Assembly: GCF_024584435.1 (NCBI RefSeq)
Contig: NZ_CP102197.1
Coordinates: 434,001-498,000 of the forward strand
DNA: 64,000 nt
Direction of reading: 5' to 3'
DNA from: Schaalia odontolytica
GTDB taxonomy: Bacteria > Actinomycetota > Actinomycetes > Actinomycetales > Actinomycetaceae
Shown here piece after piece: positions 18,468 to 27,369 of the stretch. Both the position numbers and the translations under genes were made by a program. A model generated the notes under the pieces. That model saw only the letters and a list, made by a program, of their open reading frames with translations. It searched no databases and was not told the DNA's origin. Each line of letters starts with the position of its first letter. Position 1 is the first letter of the stretch.

Positions 18468-19583
18468 GTGAGAGACTATTACGAGGTTCTCGGCGTGGCA
18501 CGCGACGCCAGCCAGGACGAGATCAAGAAGGCCTACCGAAAGCTCGCGCGTCAGCTGCATCCCGACTATGCGGGGCCCGACTCGGAGGAGGCGTTCAAGG
18601 AGCTGTCGGTCGCCTACGAAACGCTCTCGGACCCGGAGAAGCGGCGTATGTACGACGTCGGCGGCCCCGACGCCCTGCGCGGGGGCGCCGGAGCGGCGGG
18701 CGATTTCGGAGCGTTCTCCGACATCTTCCAAGCGATGTTCAACGGCGGATTCGGGGCATCCTCCCAGGGACCCGCCTCGCGCGTGCGGCGCGGAAAAGAC
18801 AAGCAGGTGGCTGTCGACATCACCCTTGAGGACGCCGCCTTTGGCGCCGCCAAGGAGGTTGTCTTCGACACCCACGTCCTGTGCGACACCTGCCACGGAT
18901 CCATGTGTCAGCCGGGCACCGCCCCCGAGCAGTGCGCGACGTGCCACGGATCGGGCTTCGTCATGCAGATCCAGAACTCTCTCTTCGGCCGCATGCAAAC
19001 GCAGGCCCCGTGCCCCGCCTGCCAGGGCTACGGCAACACCATCCCCTCGCCATGCGTGGAGTGCTCGGGGGCCGGGCGCGTGCGCACGCGCCGCACACTG
19101 AGCATCAACATCCCCGCCGGAGCCAGCGAGGGCACGCAGATCCGCGTGAGCGGCGAGGCCGAGGTCGGCCCCGGCGGCGGCCCCAGCGGCGACCTGTACC
19201 TGCTGATCCGCGAGAAGAAGCACCCCGTGTTCGATCGGCGCGGAGACGACCTGCACACGTGGATCACGATCCCGATGACGACCGCCGCCCTGGGAACCGA
19301 GTTCGAGCTGGAGACACTGGACGGCAAGAAGAGCGTGACGATCAACCCGGGCACCCAACCCAACGATGACATCGTCCTTGAGGGGCTGGGGGTCGGCCAC
19401 CTCCAACGCTCCGGCCGCGGGTCCATGCACGTCCACGTCGACGTTGAGATCCCGAAGAAGCTGGACGACGCCTCGCGCGACCTGCTTGAGCAGCTCGCCA
19501 AGGTTCGCGGCGAGGTGCGGGTCGAACCCCACCGCCAGCAGGCCTCGTTCTTCGACAAGATCCGCGACACCTTCATGGGGTGA
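18468..19583 (+). CDS. dnaJ: Chaperone DnaJ (second-type, HrcA-linked)
   Basis: A 371-residue co-chaperone that stimulates DnaK ATPase. The J domain (1-65) has HPD at 31-33. A Gly-rich region (to about 105) follows, then four zinc-binding CxxCxG repeats (CDTCHGS, CATCHGS, CPACQGY, CVECSGA) and the C-terminal substrate domains. In actinobacteria the copy next to hrcA is the second DnaJ; the dnaK-linked copy is elsewhere. The GTG start follows AAGGGAAGGA. HrcA/CIRCE very likely controls it. Confidence 0.95.
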   Translation: MRDYYEVLGVARDASQDEIKKAYRKLARQLHPDYAGPDSEEAFKELSVAYETLSDPEKRRMYDVGGPDALRGGAGAAGDFGAFSDIFQAMFNGGFGASSQGPASRVRRGKDKQVAVDITLEDAAFGAAKEVVFDTHVLCDTCHGSMCQPGTAPEQCATCHGSGFVMQIQNSLFGRMQTQAPCPACQGYGNTIPSPCVECSGAGRVRTRRTLSINIPAGASEGTQIRVSGEAEVGPGGGPSGDLYLLIREKKHPVFDRRGDDLHTWITIPMTTAALGTEFELETLDGKKSVTINPGTQPNDDIVLEGLGVGHLQRSGRGSMHVHVDVEIPKKLDDASRDLLEQLAKVRGEVRVEPHRQQASFFDKIRDTFMG

Positions 19584-19589
19584 TGCGTC

Positions 19590-20378
19590 GTGACCCTGCC
19601 CGTGTTCCTCGGTGAGGACCTGACCCCGCCGCCAGCGTCCCTCGGCGTGGGTGAGCGCGCGACCCTCGGTGGTTCCGAGGGCCGCCATGCCGCGTCGGTG
19701 CGCCGCATCGGGGCTGGCGAGCGGGTTGACATCGTGGACGGGCGAGGGCTTCGCCTAACCTGCGACGTCATTGGCTCCGACAAAGCCACGCTGTCTCTGA
19801 CCGTGCGCGAATCCCGCCGCGAGGACGCTCCTGTCCCCGAGGTTGTGCTCGTCCAGGCCCTGGCCAAGGGCGGACGGGACGAGGCGGCGGTTGAGATCTG
19901 CACCGAGATCGGCGTGGACCGCGTGATTCCGTGGGCCTCCCAGCGCGCGATCGTCCAGTGGAAGGGACCGAAGGCCGAGAAGGGGAGGGCCAAGTGGCAG
20001 GTCGTGGCGCGCGCCGCCGCCAAGCAGTCCCGCCGCGCCTTCGTGCCCCCCGTCGAGGATGCCGTGGACAGCGCTCGGCTCTCCGCTTGGATCGCCTCGC
20101 TCACGGCCGAGGGCGGGGTGGCCTTCGTCTGCCACGAGGAGGCCAGTGAGTCGCTCGGAGCGGCGCTCGCGCGCATCCGGCTGGGGAGCGCGGCGGGCTC
20201 TCTTCCCGCTCGCATCGCGCTCGTCGTGGGCCCCGAGGGCGGCATCGGAGCCGAGGAGAGCGCGCAGCTGGTGGGTGCGGGCGCCCTCACGGTGGGCCTA
20301 GGCGCACACGTGCTGCGTTCCTCCACGGCCGGGGCGGTCGCCCTGACCCTCATCCGCGCCGCCGCGGGCAGCTACTAG
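19590..20378 (+). CDS. rsmE: 16S rRNA (uracil-1498-N3)-methyltransferase
   Basis: A 262-residue SPOUT-fold methyltransferase. It has an N-terminal PUA-like domain with GSEGRHAASVRRIGAGE, then the trefoil-knot SAM site: LVVGPEGGIGAEE and LGAHVLRSSTAGAVAL, both classic RsmE motifs. The GTG at 19590 lies 6 bp after dnaJ. Its stop overlaps by 4 bp the stop of the convergent aldose 1-epimerase gene. The dnaJ-rsmE order is widely conserved. Confidence 0.93.
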   Translation: MTLPVFLGEDLTPPPASLGVGERATLGGSEGRHAASVRRIGAGERVDIVDGRGLRLTCDVIGSDKATLSLTVRESRREDAPVPEVVLVQALAKGGRDEAAVEICTEIGVDRVIPWASQRAIVQWKGPKAEKGRAKWQVVARAAAKQSRRAFVPPVEDAVDSARLSAWIASLTAEGGVAFVCHEEASESLGAALARIRLGSAAGSLPARIALVVGPEGGIGAEESAQLVGAGALTVGLGAHVLRSSTAGAVALTLIRAAAGSY

Positions 20379-21280
20379 CGGGGGTGGGTGAACCCCCGGA
20401 TCGACGCGGTGAGCGCGTAGCTCTGCCCGGGGCCTAGGTCAACCACGTCCGTTCCGGAGTTGAAGGCGTTGGGAGGGCAGCTCATCGGTTCGACGGCCAC
20501 GCCGACCCGCCCGATATCATCCGCCGAATAGACCTGTAGCCAGCGCGCATCAGAGGACAGGGAGGTGCCCACGCCCGACGCGGGGTCGCGCAGTGTCATG
20601 GACCAGGTGCCCTCCGGCAGCCCCGCGAACGCGTGGTCGAGGCGGGTCGAGGCGATGATGCGCGGGGTGCGGAAATCCAGGCCGAGCGAGGCCACGTCGC
20701 GGGAGGCCACGGGTATCAGGTGCTCGTCGGCCTCGTAGGCGATGTCGGCGGGGATCGTGAGCTCCAGCTTGTCCGCCCGCGCCCCGCTTGCCGCCAGGTA
20801 GGGGTGGAAGCCGACGCCGAAGGGCGCCGCGCCTCGGCCCACGTTGGTCGCCGAGAGCTTGATGAGCAGGCCGCGGTCGGCGTCCAGGTGATAGCGTGCG
20901 GAAGCCACCAGCGTCCAGGGGTAGGAATAGCGAGGTGCGATCAGGGTGCGCAGGAGCACCGAGGCCTTCTCTGCCTCGACGATCTCCCATTCCTGGAAGG
21001 CGACGAAGCCGTGGAGGGCGGTGCCCAACTCCGGCTCATCGACGGGCAGGCAGTAGGAGGCGCCCTCCCACGAGTAGGAGCCGCCGGCGACGCGGTTCGG
21101 CCACGGCATGAGCACCTTGCCGAGGTAGGCGGGTGGACACTCGTCTGCGTCGTGAGGGACGATCAGCTCGTGACCGCGATAGGTTAGGCCAGCCAGGCCG
21201 GCCCCGACGCTGACGATTCGCGCCCGGTAATCTCCCGCAGACAGGGCCACTTCCCGCCCAGACGCGCGCCTATCGAACAT
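20375..21280 (-). CDS. Aldose 1-epimerase family protein
   Basis: A 301-residue galactose-mutarotase-like enzyme interconverting alpha and beta anomers of hexoses. The fold is visible from WPNRVAGGSYSWEG, GTALHGFV (catalytic His region), GVGFHPYLA and the late VEPMSCPPNAFNSG (Glu base region). The sequence resembles YihR/YphB-like epimerases more than GalM. The ATG at 21280 has a good RBS (AGGAG, 5 nt). No sugar operon lies around it, so the in vivo substrate is unknown. Confidence 0.85.
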   Translation of the reverse strand: MFDRRASGREVALSAGDYRARIVSVGAGLAGLTYRGHELIVPHDADECPPAYLGKVLMPWPNRVAGGSYSWEGASYCLPVDEPELGTALHGFVAFQEWEIVEAEKASVLLRTLIAPRYSYPWTLVASARYHLDADRGLLIKLSATNVGRGAAPFGVGFHPYLAASGARADKLELTIPADIAYEADEHLIPVASRDVASLGLDFRTPRIIASTRLDHAFAGLPEGTWSMTLRDPASGVGTSLSSDARWLQVYSADDIGRVGVAVEPMSCPPNAFNSGTDVVDLGPGQSYALTASIRGFTHPR

Positions 21281-21405
21281 GAAAGCTCCTGTGCATTCTC
21301 TGAAGTCGGATGGCACCCATTCTAAACGGCATTCAGTAGTCCGCGTCACTGCCACGGCGTATCCTTACAGAGAATCACTCTCGACAGAAAGGAAGCTCCC
21401 CGCTC

Positions 21406-22737
21406 ATGGCACACGAGATCACGGACGAGTTCATTGCCCGCATGCACGCCTCCTCCGACAGCGCGCGCACGGTCGCTCGCAACGCGGTCGCTCACGCAGG
21501 CGTTGAGACGGTCGCCTTCGACCGCGACAAGGTCATCGCCACGCCCACGGTCGTTTCTCACAAGGTGGATGACTGGAAGGTGACGTCGCAGAAGAAGTCC
21601 GGCCGCTGCTGGCTCTTCTCCTCCCTGAACCTCCTGCGGTCGACCGCCCGGCAACGCATGGGCCTCAAAGACTTCGAGTTCTCGCAGAACTACGTCCTGT
21701 TCTGGGACAAGTTCGAACGCGCCAACTTCTTCCTCACCGACATCATCGCGACGGCATCGACCGAGGAACTCGATGGTCGCCTCGTCCAGTTCCTCCTGGG
21801 CGATGTCCTCTCCGATGGCGGCCAGTGGGACATGGCGGTCTCTCTCTACCTCAAGCACGGCCTCGTCCCCAAGGTTGCGATGCCCGAGACGGAATCCTCC
21901 TCCAACACGGCGCCCATGAACGCCCGCCTGAAGGTCCTCCTGCGTCGCAGCGCCCTCGAGCTGCGCGCCCTCGTCGTCAGCGGCGCCAGCGACGAGGAGA
22001 TCACCGAGGTCAAGGAGGCCGCTCTTGCCGACGTGTGGCGCATCCTGGTCATCTGCCTCGGCGAGCCCCCCGTCTCCTTCGAATGGGAGTGGCGCGACGA
22101 CAAGGACGAATTCCACCGCGACGGCGTCCTCACCCCGCGCGAGTTCTTCGACCGCTACGTCGACGTGGACCTGACCCAGTACGTGTGCCTCGTCGACGAC
22201 CCCCGACGTGAACACCCCAAGGGGCTTGCGCTGACCGTGGATCACATGGGGAACATCGTCGGCGGGCGCCCCATCCACTACGTCAATGCCCCGGTGGAGA
22301 CCATCCGCGAGATCACCACCTCGATTCTGGCCTCCGGGCGCGCCGTCTGGTTTGGCGCCGACTGCGGCCAGCAGTCCGACCGTTCCTCCGGTCTCTTCGT
22401 TGACGGTCTCTACGACTACGACGCGCTCTTCGGCGTGGACTTCTCCACGTCGAAGGAACAGCGCGTCGTGTCGGGGGAGTCCGCGATGAACCACGCGATG
22501 CTCTTCACCGGAGTCGACATCGACGAGGCCGGGCAGGGGCGCCGCTTCCGCGTGGAGAACTCCTGGGGTGAAGAACCCGGTGACAAGGGCTTCTTCACGA
22601 TGGACGCGCCGTGGTTCGACGCCAACGTCTTCGAGGTGGCCGTGCACGTCGATGATCTCCCCGAGGACCTGCGGGCCGTGGTCGCCGAAGCACCCCTCCA
22701 CCTGCCGGCGTGGGATCCGATGGGCGCCCTGGCCTAA
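21406..22737 (+). CDS. pepC: Aminopeptidase C (bleomycin hydrolase family)
   Basis: A 443-residue cytosolic cysteine aminopeptidase (C1B) that forms hexamers and trims peptides. Active-site Cys68 lies in KKSGRCWLFSSLN, His near 363 in NHAMLFTG and Asn near 385 in VENSWG, the complete papain-like triad. Homologs remove N-terminal residues from intracellular peptides and detoxify bleomycin. The ATG at 21406 follows AAAGGAAG. It is apparently monocistronic, followed by a long hairpin. Confidence 0.95.
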   Translation: MAHEITDEFIARMHASSDSARTVARNAVAHAGVETVAFDRDKVIATPTVVSHKVDDWKVTSQKKSGRCWLFSSLNLLRSTARQRMGLKDFEFSQNYVLFWDKFERANFFLTDIIATASTEELDGRLVQFLLGDVLSDGGQWDMAVSLYLKHGLVPKVAMPETESSSNTAPMNARLKVLLRRSALELRALVVSGASDEEITEVKEAALADVWRILVICLGEPPVSFEWEWRDDKDEFHRDGVLTPREFFDRYVDVDLTQYVCLVDDPRREHPKGLALTVDHMGNIVGGRPIHYVNAPVETIREITTSILASGRAVWFGADCGQQSDRSSGLFVDGLYDYDALFGVDFSTSKEQRVVSGESAMNHAMLFTGVDIDEAGQGRRFRVENSWGEEPGDKGFFTMDAPWFDANVFEVAVHVDDLPEDLRAVVAEAPLHLPAWDPMGALA

Positions 22738-22802
22738 GGAGGCTCCAACCGCCGGAAAACTGGCCACCGCGGTGGAGCCAATCGGCGTGGGAAACCCCTG
22801 AA

Positions 22803-22850
22803 AGCGGGGCGGGTTGCGTGGAACAATGGTTCCGCGACACCCGCCCCGCT
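22803..22850. terminator. Long imperfect hairpin between pepC and deaminase
   Basis: Two 22-nt arms pair over 12 perfect outer base pairs (AGCGGGGCGGGT/ACCCGCCCCGCT) and 5 inner ones (GGAAC/GTTCC) around a 4-nt loop. It lies 65 nt after pepC and ends 15 nt before the deaminase start, next to its RBS. No T-run follows, so it could be a pepC terminator or a 5'-leader structure. Confidence 0.5.
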
Positions 22851-22865
22851 ACCTGTGGAGGACAC

Positions 22866-23888
22866 ATGAGCACCGACGTGACCCGAGACTTCGCCTTCGG
22901 CCTACCCAAGGCGGAGCTGCACCTGCACCTGGAGGGCACCCTTGAGCCCGACCTGAAGCTGGCCCTCGCCCGCAAGAATGGCGTCGACATCGGCCAGTCC
23001 ACGGTCGAGGAGGTGCGGGCGACCTACCAGTTCAACGACCTCACATCCTTCCTGGCCGTCTACTATCCGGCCATGGACGTCCTGCAGGACGAGAACGACT
23101 TCCATGACCTGGCCGCCGCCTACTTCGAGCGCGCCCGCGCCAACGGCGTCGTGCGCGCCGAGTGCTTCTTCGACCCGCAGGCTCACACCTCGCGTGGCAT
23201 CGCCATCGAGACGGTGATCCGCGGCTACCATCGCGCCGTCGTTGAGGCTCGCGAGGCCGGACTGTCTGCCGACCTCATCCTGTGTTTCCTACGAGACATG
23301 AGCGCCGAGTCGGCGCTCGAGACCCTCCGGGCCGCCCTGCCCTACAAGGACATGTTCATCGGAGTTGGCCTGGATTCTGATGAGAGAGACAACCCGCCAA
23401 CGAAGTTCGCCCGCGTCTTTGAGGTCGCCCGGGAGGCGGGCCTGCGCATCACGATGCACTGCGACATCGACCAGGTCGGCTCGATCGACAACATCCGCGC
23501 CGCCCTCACCGAGCTGGGGGCCGAGCGGCTCGACCATGGCACGAACATCGTCGAAGACCCCTCCCTGGTTGCCTACGCGCGCGATCATGGCATCGGCCTG
23601 ACGTCCTGCCCGCTGTCCAACTCCTTCGTCGCCGAGCAGATGAAGGGCAAGGAGATCGTCGACCTGTGTGCTGCGGGCGTCAAGGTCAGCGTCAACTCCG
23701 ACGATCCCGCGTACTTTGGCGGATACATCGGCGACAACTACCTGGCGCTCGCGCAGCGCTTCGAGTTGAGTCGCGCGGACCTGGAGCGCATCGCCCGCAA
23801 CTCCATCGAGATCGCCTGGATCTCGCAGGAGGAGAAGTCCGAGCTGCTTGCCCGCGTGGACCGCTTCGTGTCCGAGCACGAGGTCTGA
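22866..23888 (+). CDS. Adenine-deaminase-type amidohydrolase (adenosine deaminase superfamily) with altered HAGE motif
   Basis: A 340-residue TIM-barrel hydrolase. LPKAELHLHLEGTLEPDL (metal-binding HxH), FFDPQAHTSRGI, LDHG and VNSDDPAYFGGY place it closer to Aah1/PA0148-type adenine deaminases than to classical adenosine deaminase. However the HAGE element that supplies a metal His and the catalytic Glu reads H198-C-D-I-D, so the Glu is replaced by Ile201. It may use another acid, have a different substrate, or be inactive. RBS GTGGAGG lies 6 nt before the ATG. Purine salvage is the default role; the substrate is unproven. Confidence 0.8.
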   Translation: MSTDVTRDFAFGLPKAELHLHLEGTLEPDLKLALARKNGVDIGQSTVEEVRATYQFNDLTSFLAVYYPAMDVLQDENDFHDLAAAYFERARANGVVRAECFFDPQAHTSRGIAIETVIRGYHRAVVEAREAGLSADLILCFLRDMSAESALETLRAALPYKDMFIGVGLDSDERDNPPTKFARVFEVAREAGLRITMHCDIDQVGSIDNIRAALTELGAERLDHGTNIVEDPSLVAYARDHGIGLTSCPLSNSFVAEQMKGKEIVDLCAAGVKVSVNSDDPAYFGGYIGDNYLALAQRFELSRADLERIARNSIEIAWISQEEKSELLARVDRFVSEHEV

Positions 23889-24084
23889 GTCGCGTTTGCG
23901 GCGGCGTTCACGTCGAGGAATCGGTGCGGCTGGCCTGGTCGTGCTGCCCAGGGGGAGCCTCCCGAGGTACGGACCTGTCGCCGCTGTTCCGCAGCCGACC
24001 TGGACGCGAGTTCCGGCCAGCAGGGCGGCGGGCCTCACGCGACGCTCGCCTGGGACACGCCCGCACAGGGCCTAAGGGGGAGAC

Positions 24085-24159
24085 GGGGGAATATCTACAT
24101 GTTGGCGCCATTGTCGGCGTGTCGGCGGCGTGTCGCCCCACACATGTAGATAAACCCCC
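24085..24159. repeat. Large inverted repeat in intergenic region
   Basis: Left arm GGGGGAATATCTACATGT (24085-24102) and right arm ACATGTAGATAAACCCCC (24142-24159) pair over 16 of 18 positions around a 39-nt loop. The 386-bp gap between the deaminase and the PuuD-like gene holds no ORF I can support; this repeat is its only clear structure. It could be a terminator for the deaminase, an operator pair (ATCTACATGT) or the scar of a small mobile element. Confidence 0.5.
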
Positions 24160-24274
24160 GGTCGCGAGGGACGCGAGGCGTCAGCGCGTCCACTGGCCGG
24201 ACAGATACCGTCACAATTGGTCAACAAGTGAGCGCGCCCGGCAGACGGGGGATCAGCCTGCCATGATGGGCATC

Positions 24275-25057
24275 ATGACGAGCCACGCACAGCCGACGTT
24301 GTTGATATCCAACGTCCTGCCGGTAAGACCGGGGGACCAGGCATACAACGACATCTGCATGCGCCTGTGGGATCGTCTGATTCAGGCTGCGGCCCCCGCC
24401 TGGAGGGTCGTGCGCGAATACGCGCAGGAAGACGGGGCAGAGGGCGCCACGCTGCGCGCGCAGGATGCCGACGCGATTATCATCATGGGCGGCGAGGACG
24501 TTCATCCCAGCCTGTATGGGGCCTCCCAGGGCTACGAGGCCGAAGGCCGCCACTGGTATCGCGCGGACCTAGGGCAGATCGCGCTGGTCGAGTACGCCGT
24601 GCGCACCGGCACCCCGCTGTTGGGCATCTGCCGCGGGATGCAGATCATCAACACTGCCCTGGGCGGCACGCTCGAGCAACACATCGAGGGCGCCCACGGC
24701 ACCCACACGAACAACCGGATCCTGTCCGATCACCGCTTCATCCGCCACAGTGTGCGCGTTGGTAAGGGGACCAACCTCCAGCGCGCCCTCGCTCACGTCC
24801 TTATCGACTCCGAGCTGGTCATCTCGTCGGCGCACCACCAGCGCGTGGCACGCCTCGCGGAAGGCCTGCGGGTCAGCGCGCAGGCCCCCGACCTCACCGT
24901 CGAGGCCATCGAGTCCCTCGACGCCCCGGTCCTCGGCGTGCAGTGGCACCCCGAGGACCCTGCCGCCGACATTTCCCAGCTGCGTGCCCTCCTCGCTCAC
25001 CTGGATGCGCGCCGCGCGCCCCGCCTGGAGCACGCGTCGACTACCCTGGTCGCATGA
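24275..25057 (+). CDS. Gamma-glutamyl-gamma-aminobutyrate hydrolase-like class I glutamine amidotransferase
   Basis: About 260 residues of the PuuD/peptidase C26 family, which hydrolyse gamma-glutamyl amides. The nucleophile elbow GICRGMQ carries the catalytic Cys, and VQWHPE supplies the His and Glu; the IIIMGGEDVHPSLYG segment is typical. The start is uncertain: ATG 24275 lies 7 nt after a -10-like CATGAT (leaderless), while ATG 24263 or 24266 would add 3-4 residues. The stop overlaps the next start (ATGA). No other polyamine gene is nearby, so the true substrate is open. Confidence 0.82.
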   Translation: MTSHAQPTLLISNVLPVRPGDQAYNDICMRLWDRLIQAAAPAWRVVREYAQEDGAEGATLRAQDADAIIIMGGEDVHPSLYGASQGYEAEGRHWYRADLGQIALVEYAVRTGTPLLGICRGMQIINTALGGTLEQHIEGAHGTHTNNRILSDHRFIRHSVRVGKGTNLQRALAHVLIDSELVISSAHHQRVARLAEGLRVSAQAPDLTVEAIESLDAPVLGVQWHPEDPAADISQLRALLAHLDARRAPRLEHASTTLVA

Positions 25058-25731
25058 CCATCGCCCCGGGAACGAATTTCGACGACCCCCGATTCCGCGA
25101 CGACGAGCGCACGCCCTCCCAGCGCATGCGTCATGGCGACTACTACGTCGCGGACGAGGAGCTATCCGCGCGCACCAAGCGCGCGGTTCGCCTCCTGGCC
25201 CTCTACGAGCAAGCCCACCCAAGCGACCCGGACATCGCCCGCTACCTGCTCGGCCAGATTCTCGGCGAGGTGGGGGAGGACGTCGATATTCGACCGCCCC
25301 TGCGCGTTGACTACGGGTACAACATCTCCATCGGCGACGGTTCCTGGGTCAACTACGGCCTGACCGTGCTCGACGTCGCCCCGGTCGTCATCGGCGCCGA
25401 CGTCCTCATCGGTCCCAACTGCTCTCTCTACACGGCGATCCACCCGACCGAGCCCGGGCCTCGTCGCGCAAAGTGGGAATCCAGCGCGCCGATCACCCTC
25501 GAGGACAACGTCTGGCTGGGCGGGTCCGTCGTCGTGTGCCCGGGCGTGACCATCGGGGAGAACTCGATCATCGGAGCGGGCGCCGTTCTCACCCGCGATA
25601 TCCCCGCCAACTGCATCGCGGTCGGCAACCCCGCCCGCGTCATCAAAGAACTGGACCCGAACACGCCGCGCGCCATCGAAGCGGCGGGCGTCGGAGTCGT
25701 CGCACACGCATCCACGGGGGTTCACGGATGA
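25054..25731 (+). CDS. maa: Sugar O-acetyltransferase (maltose acetyltransferase type)
   Basis: A 225-residue trimeric left-handed beta-helix acetyltransferase using acetyl-CoA on sugar hydroxyls. The N-terminal Mac domain has SQRMRHGDYYVAD, and hexapeptide repeats include ISIGDGSWVNYG, IGPNCSLYTAIHP (catalytic His) and VWLGGSVVVCPGVTIGENSIIGAG. The ATG at 25054 overlaps the upstream stop; it also sits 6 nt after TACCCT, so it may be transcribed both from the operon and as a leaderless message. def overlaps its end by 4 nt. Confidence 0.88.
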   Translation: MTIAPGTNFDDPRFRDDERTPSQRMRHGDYYVADEELSARTKRAVRLLALYEQAHPSDPDIARYLLGQILGEVGEDVDIRPPLRVDYGYNISIGDGSWVNYGLTVLDVAPVVIGADVLIGPNCSLYTAIHPTEPGPRRAKWESSAPITLEDNVWLGGSVVVCPGVTIGENSIIGAGAVLTRDIPANCIAVGNPARVIKELDPNTPRAIEAAGVGVVAHASTGVHG

Positions 25732-26360
25732 GCATCCTACCGATCTGCATCACCGGGACACCGGTCCTCCACAGACTTGCCGCCCCCGTCGACTCCTTCG
25801 ATTCGGAGCTGCGTGACCTTGTCACCGACATGATCGATACCATGCACGCTGCCCCCGGTGTCGGCCTTGCGGCGCCGCAGGTGGGCGTGGGTTCCCAGGT
25901 CTTTGTGTGGAGGTATGCGGGGGGCGGAGCGTTCGATACCCACTACCGCGACGTCCTCCAGCTCGATGAGGGACCCGCGCGCAGCTTCAACACGGTAACG
26001 AGCGGTGTCGTCGTGAACCCCACGCTTGACCTCGTGTGGGATACCCACGGGGCTGGCGCGATCTTGCCCGCGGAGCCCGACATCGCCCACGAGTCCGAGG
26101 GCTGCCTGTCCGTGCCCGGCTACGGCTACCCCCTGCGCCGCGCGCTCGGCGCGGTGTTGCGCGGCTACGACACGAGGGGCAATGCGATCGAGGTGAGTGC
26201 CCGCGGTTGGCTCGCGCGAATCTTCCAGCACGAATACGACCACCTGCAGGGCACCCTCTACGTCGACCGTCTCGATGAGCCCTATGCGGGCGAGGCTCGC
26301 CGCGTCGTCAGCGAGCGCGGGTGGGGGAGCAGCGCGCACACGTGGACCCCGCAGGAGTGA
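25728..26360 (+). CDS. def: Peptide deformylase
   Basis: A 210-residue metalloenzyme that removes the formyl group from nascent N-terminal Met. All three motifs are present: GVGLAAPQVG, EGCLSVPG (metal Cys) and QHEYDHLQG (two metal His and catalytic Glu). An insertion between motifs I and II (about 58-100) makes it longer than the 170-aa minimal form. Start ATG overlaps maa by ATGA. It is not beside fmt, so a second deformylase may exist elsewhere. Confidence 0.94.
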   Translation: MSILPICITGTPVLHRLAAPVDSFDSELRDLVTDMIDTMHAAPGVGLAAPQVGVGSQVFVWRYAGGGAFDTHYRDVLQLDEGPARSFNTVTSGVVVNPTLDLVWDTHGAGAILPAEPDIAHESEGCLSVPGYGYPLRRALGAVLRGYDTRGNAIEVSARGWLARIFQHEYDHLQGTLYVDRLDEPYAGEARRVVSERGWGSSAHTWTPQE

Positions 26361-26405
26361 GGCAAGCTCACCGCCGCAGGGTCCGGGCGAGCGCACGAGA
26401 GGCGC

Positions 26406-27284
26406 TCAGTGCACCTCGAATCCGAGGGAGCGGAAGTGTTCACGCACGCGTTCCGTTGCCTCGGGGGTCGGTGCCTTCGTCCCCTCCAGCTGATACTCCA
26501 AGCCGAGGGAATGCCACTTGTCCCTGCCGAGCTGGTGGAAGGGCAAGACCTCAACCCGGTCGATGACGTTTTTCCAGCGCAGGATGATCTCACCGACCTG
26601 ACGCACATTCTCCGGGTCATCGGTGAGACCGGGAACCAGGACGAAACGAATCCAGATGCGCGTGGAGCCGCCGCGTGCGGCGATGCGGTCGCCGAATGCG
26701 ATCGTCGGTGCGAGGTCGCGGCCCGTCACGCGCTTGTACGTCTCCTCGTTGCCGCTCTTGACGTCGAGGAGGACAAGATCGATCGCGTCCAACATCTCGT
26801 CGTCGCAGTTTGCTCCCAGGTAACCGGAGGTGTCGATGCATGTGTGCACGCCCATCTCCTTGGCGCCCAAGATGATGCGCTTGGCGAAATGGGGTTGCAT
26901 GAGGACCTCGCCGCCGGACAGGGTGATCCCGCCCTTTGTGGTGCGGAAGATCCGGCGATAGCGGGCGATGCGCGAGAGGAGCTCGGTGTCGGAAACGGGG
27001 GCGCCATCCTTCATGAGGAAAGTGTCGGGATTGTGACAGTAGAGGCAGCGCAGTGGACACCCGTTGAGGAAGACGGTCATGCGGGTTCCCGGGCCGTCAA
27101 CAGCAGTGACGAGCTCCCACGAGTGAATGGATCCCAAGGTTCCTTCGCGCATGCGGCGCAGGCGCTCGGAGCGCTCCAGATCCGTCAGCTCCTCCAGGCC
27201 CTCAACGCCGGCGCCGACGGTGCGGGATTGGGGGGCTTGGAAATCCTGCTCACGGAACGTGGGGAGAGCGAGGGTCTGCGACAT
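26406..27284 (-). CDS. pflA: Pyruvate formate-lyase activating enzyme (radical SAM)
   Basis: A 292-residue activase that uses SAM and a [4Fe-4S] cluster to install the glycyl radical on PFL. The cluster motif is CPLRCLYC in NGCPLRCLYCHNPDTF. DGPGTRMTVFLNGC and LSGGEVLMQ are diagnostic of PflA. An N-terminal extension of about 45 residues precedes the radical SAM domain. RBS AAGAAGGA lies before the ATG. It is third in the minus-strand set pflB, glycyl-radical subunit, pflA, separated from the second by a strong hairpin. Its natural substrate should be the separate 83-aa subunit. Confidence 0.93.
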   Translation of the reverse strand: MSQTLALPTFREQDFQAPQSRTVGAGVEGLEELTDLERSERLRRMREGTLGSIHSWELVTAVDGPGTRMTVFLNGCPLRCLYCHNPDTFLMKDGAPVSDTELLSRIARYRRIFRTTKGGITLSGGEVLMQPHFAKRIILGAKEMGVHTCIDTSGYLGANCDDEMLDAIDLVLLDVKSGNEETYKRVTGRDLAPTIAFGDRIAARGGSTRIWIRFVLVPGLTDDPENVRQVGEIILRWKNVIDRVEVLPFHQLGRDKWHSLGLEYQLEGTKAPTPEATERVREHFRSLGFEVH

Positions 27285-27369
27285 GATTCCTTCTTCGCGG
27301 TCGTGTGGGCGCGGTAGCAGTGGTGGGAACGAGGTCTGGTCCCGTCAGAGGCGTGACGGTGCGGACATA

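Noticed and set aside
20375..20378. Convergent stop overlap of rsmE and the epimerase as a sign of an annotation error
   Set aside because: Both C-termini are complete and the 4-bp overlap is a common compact arrangement.
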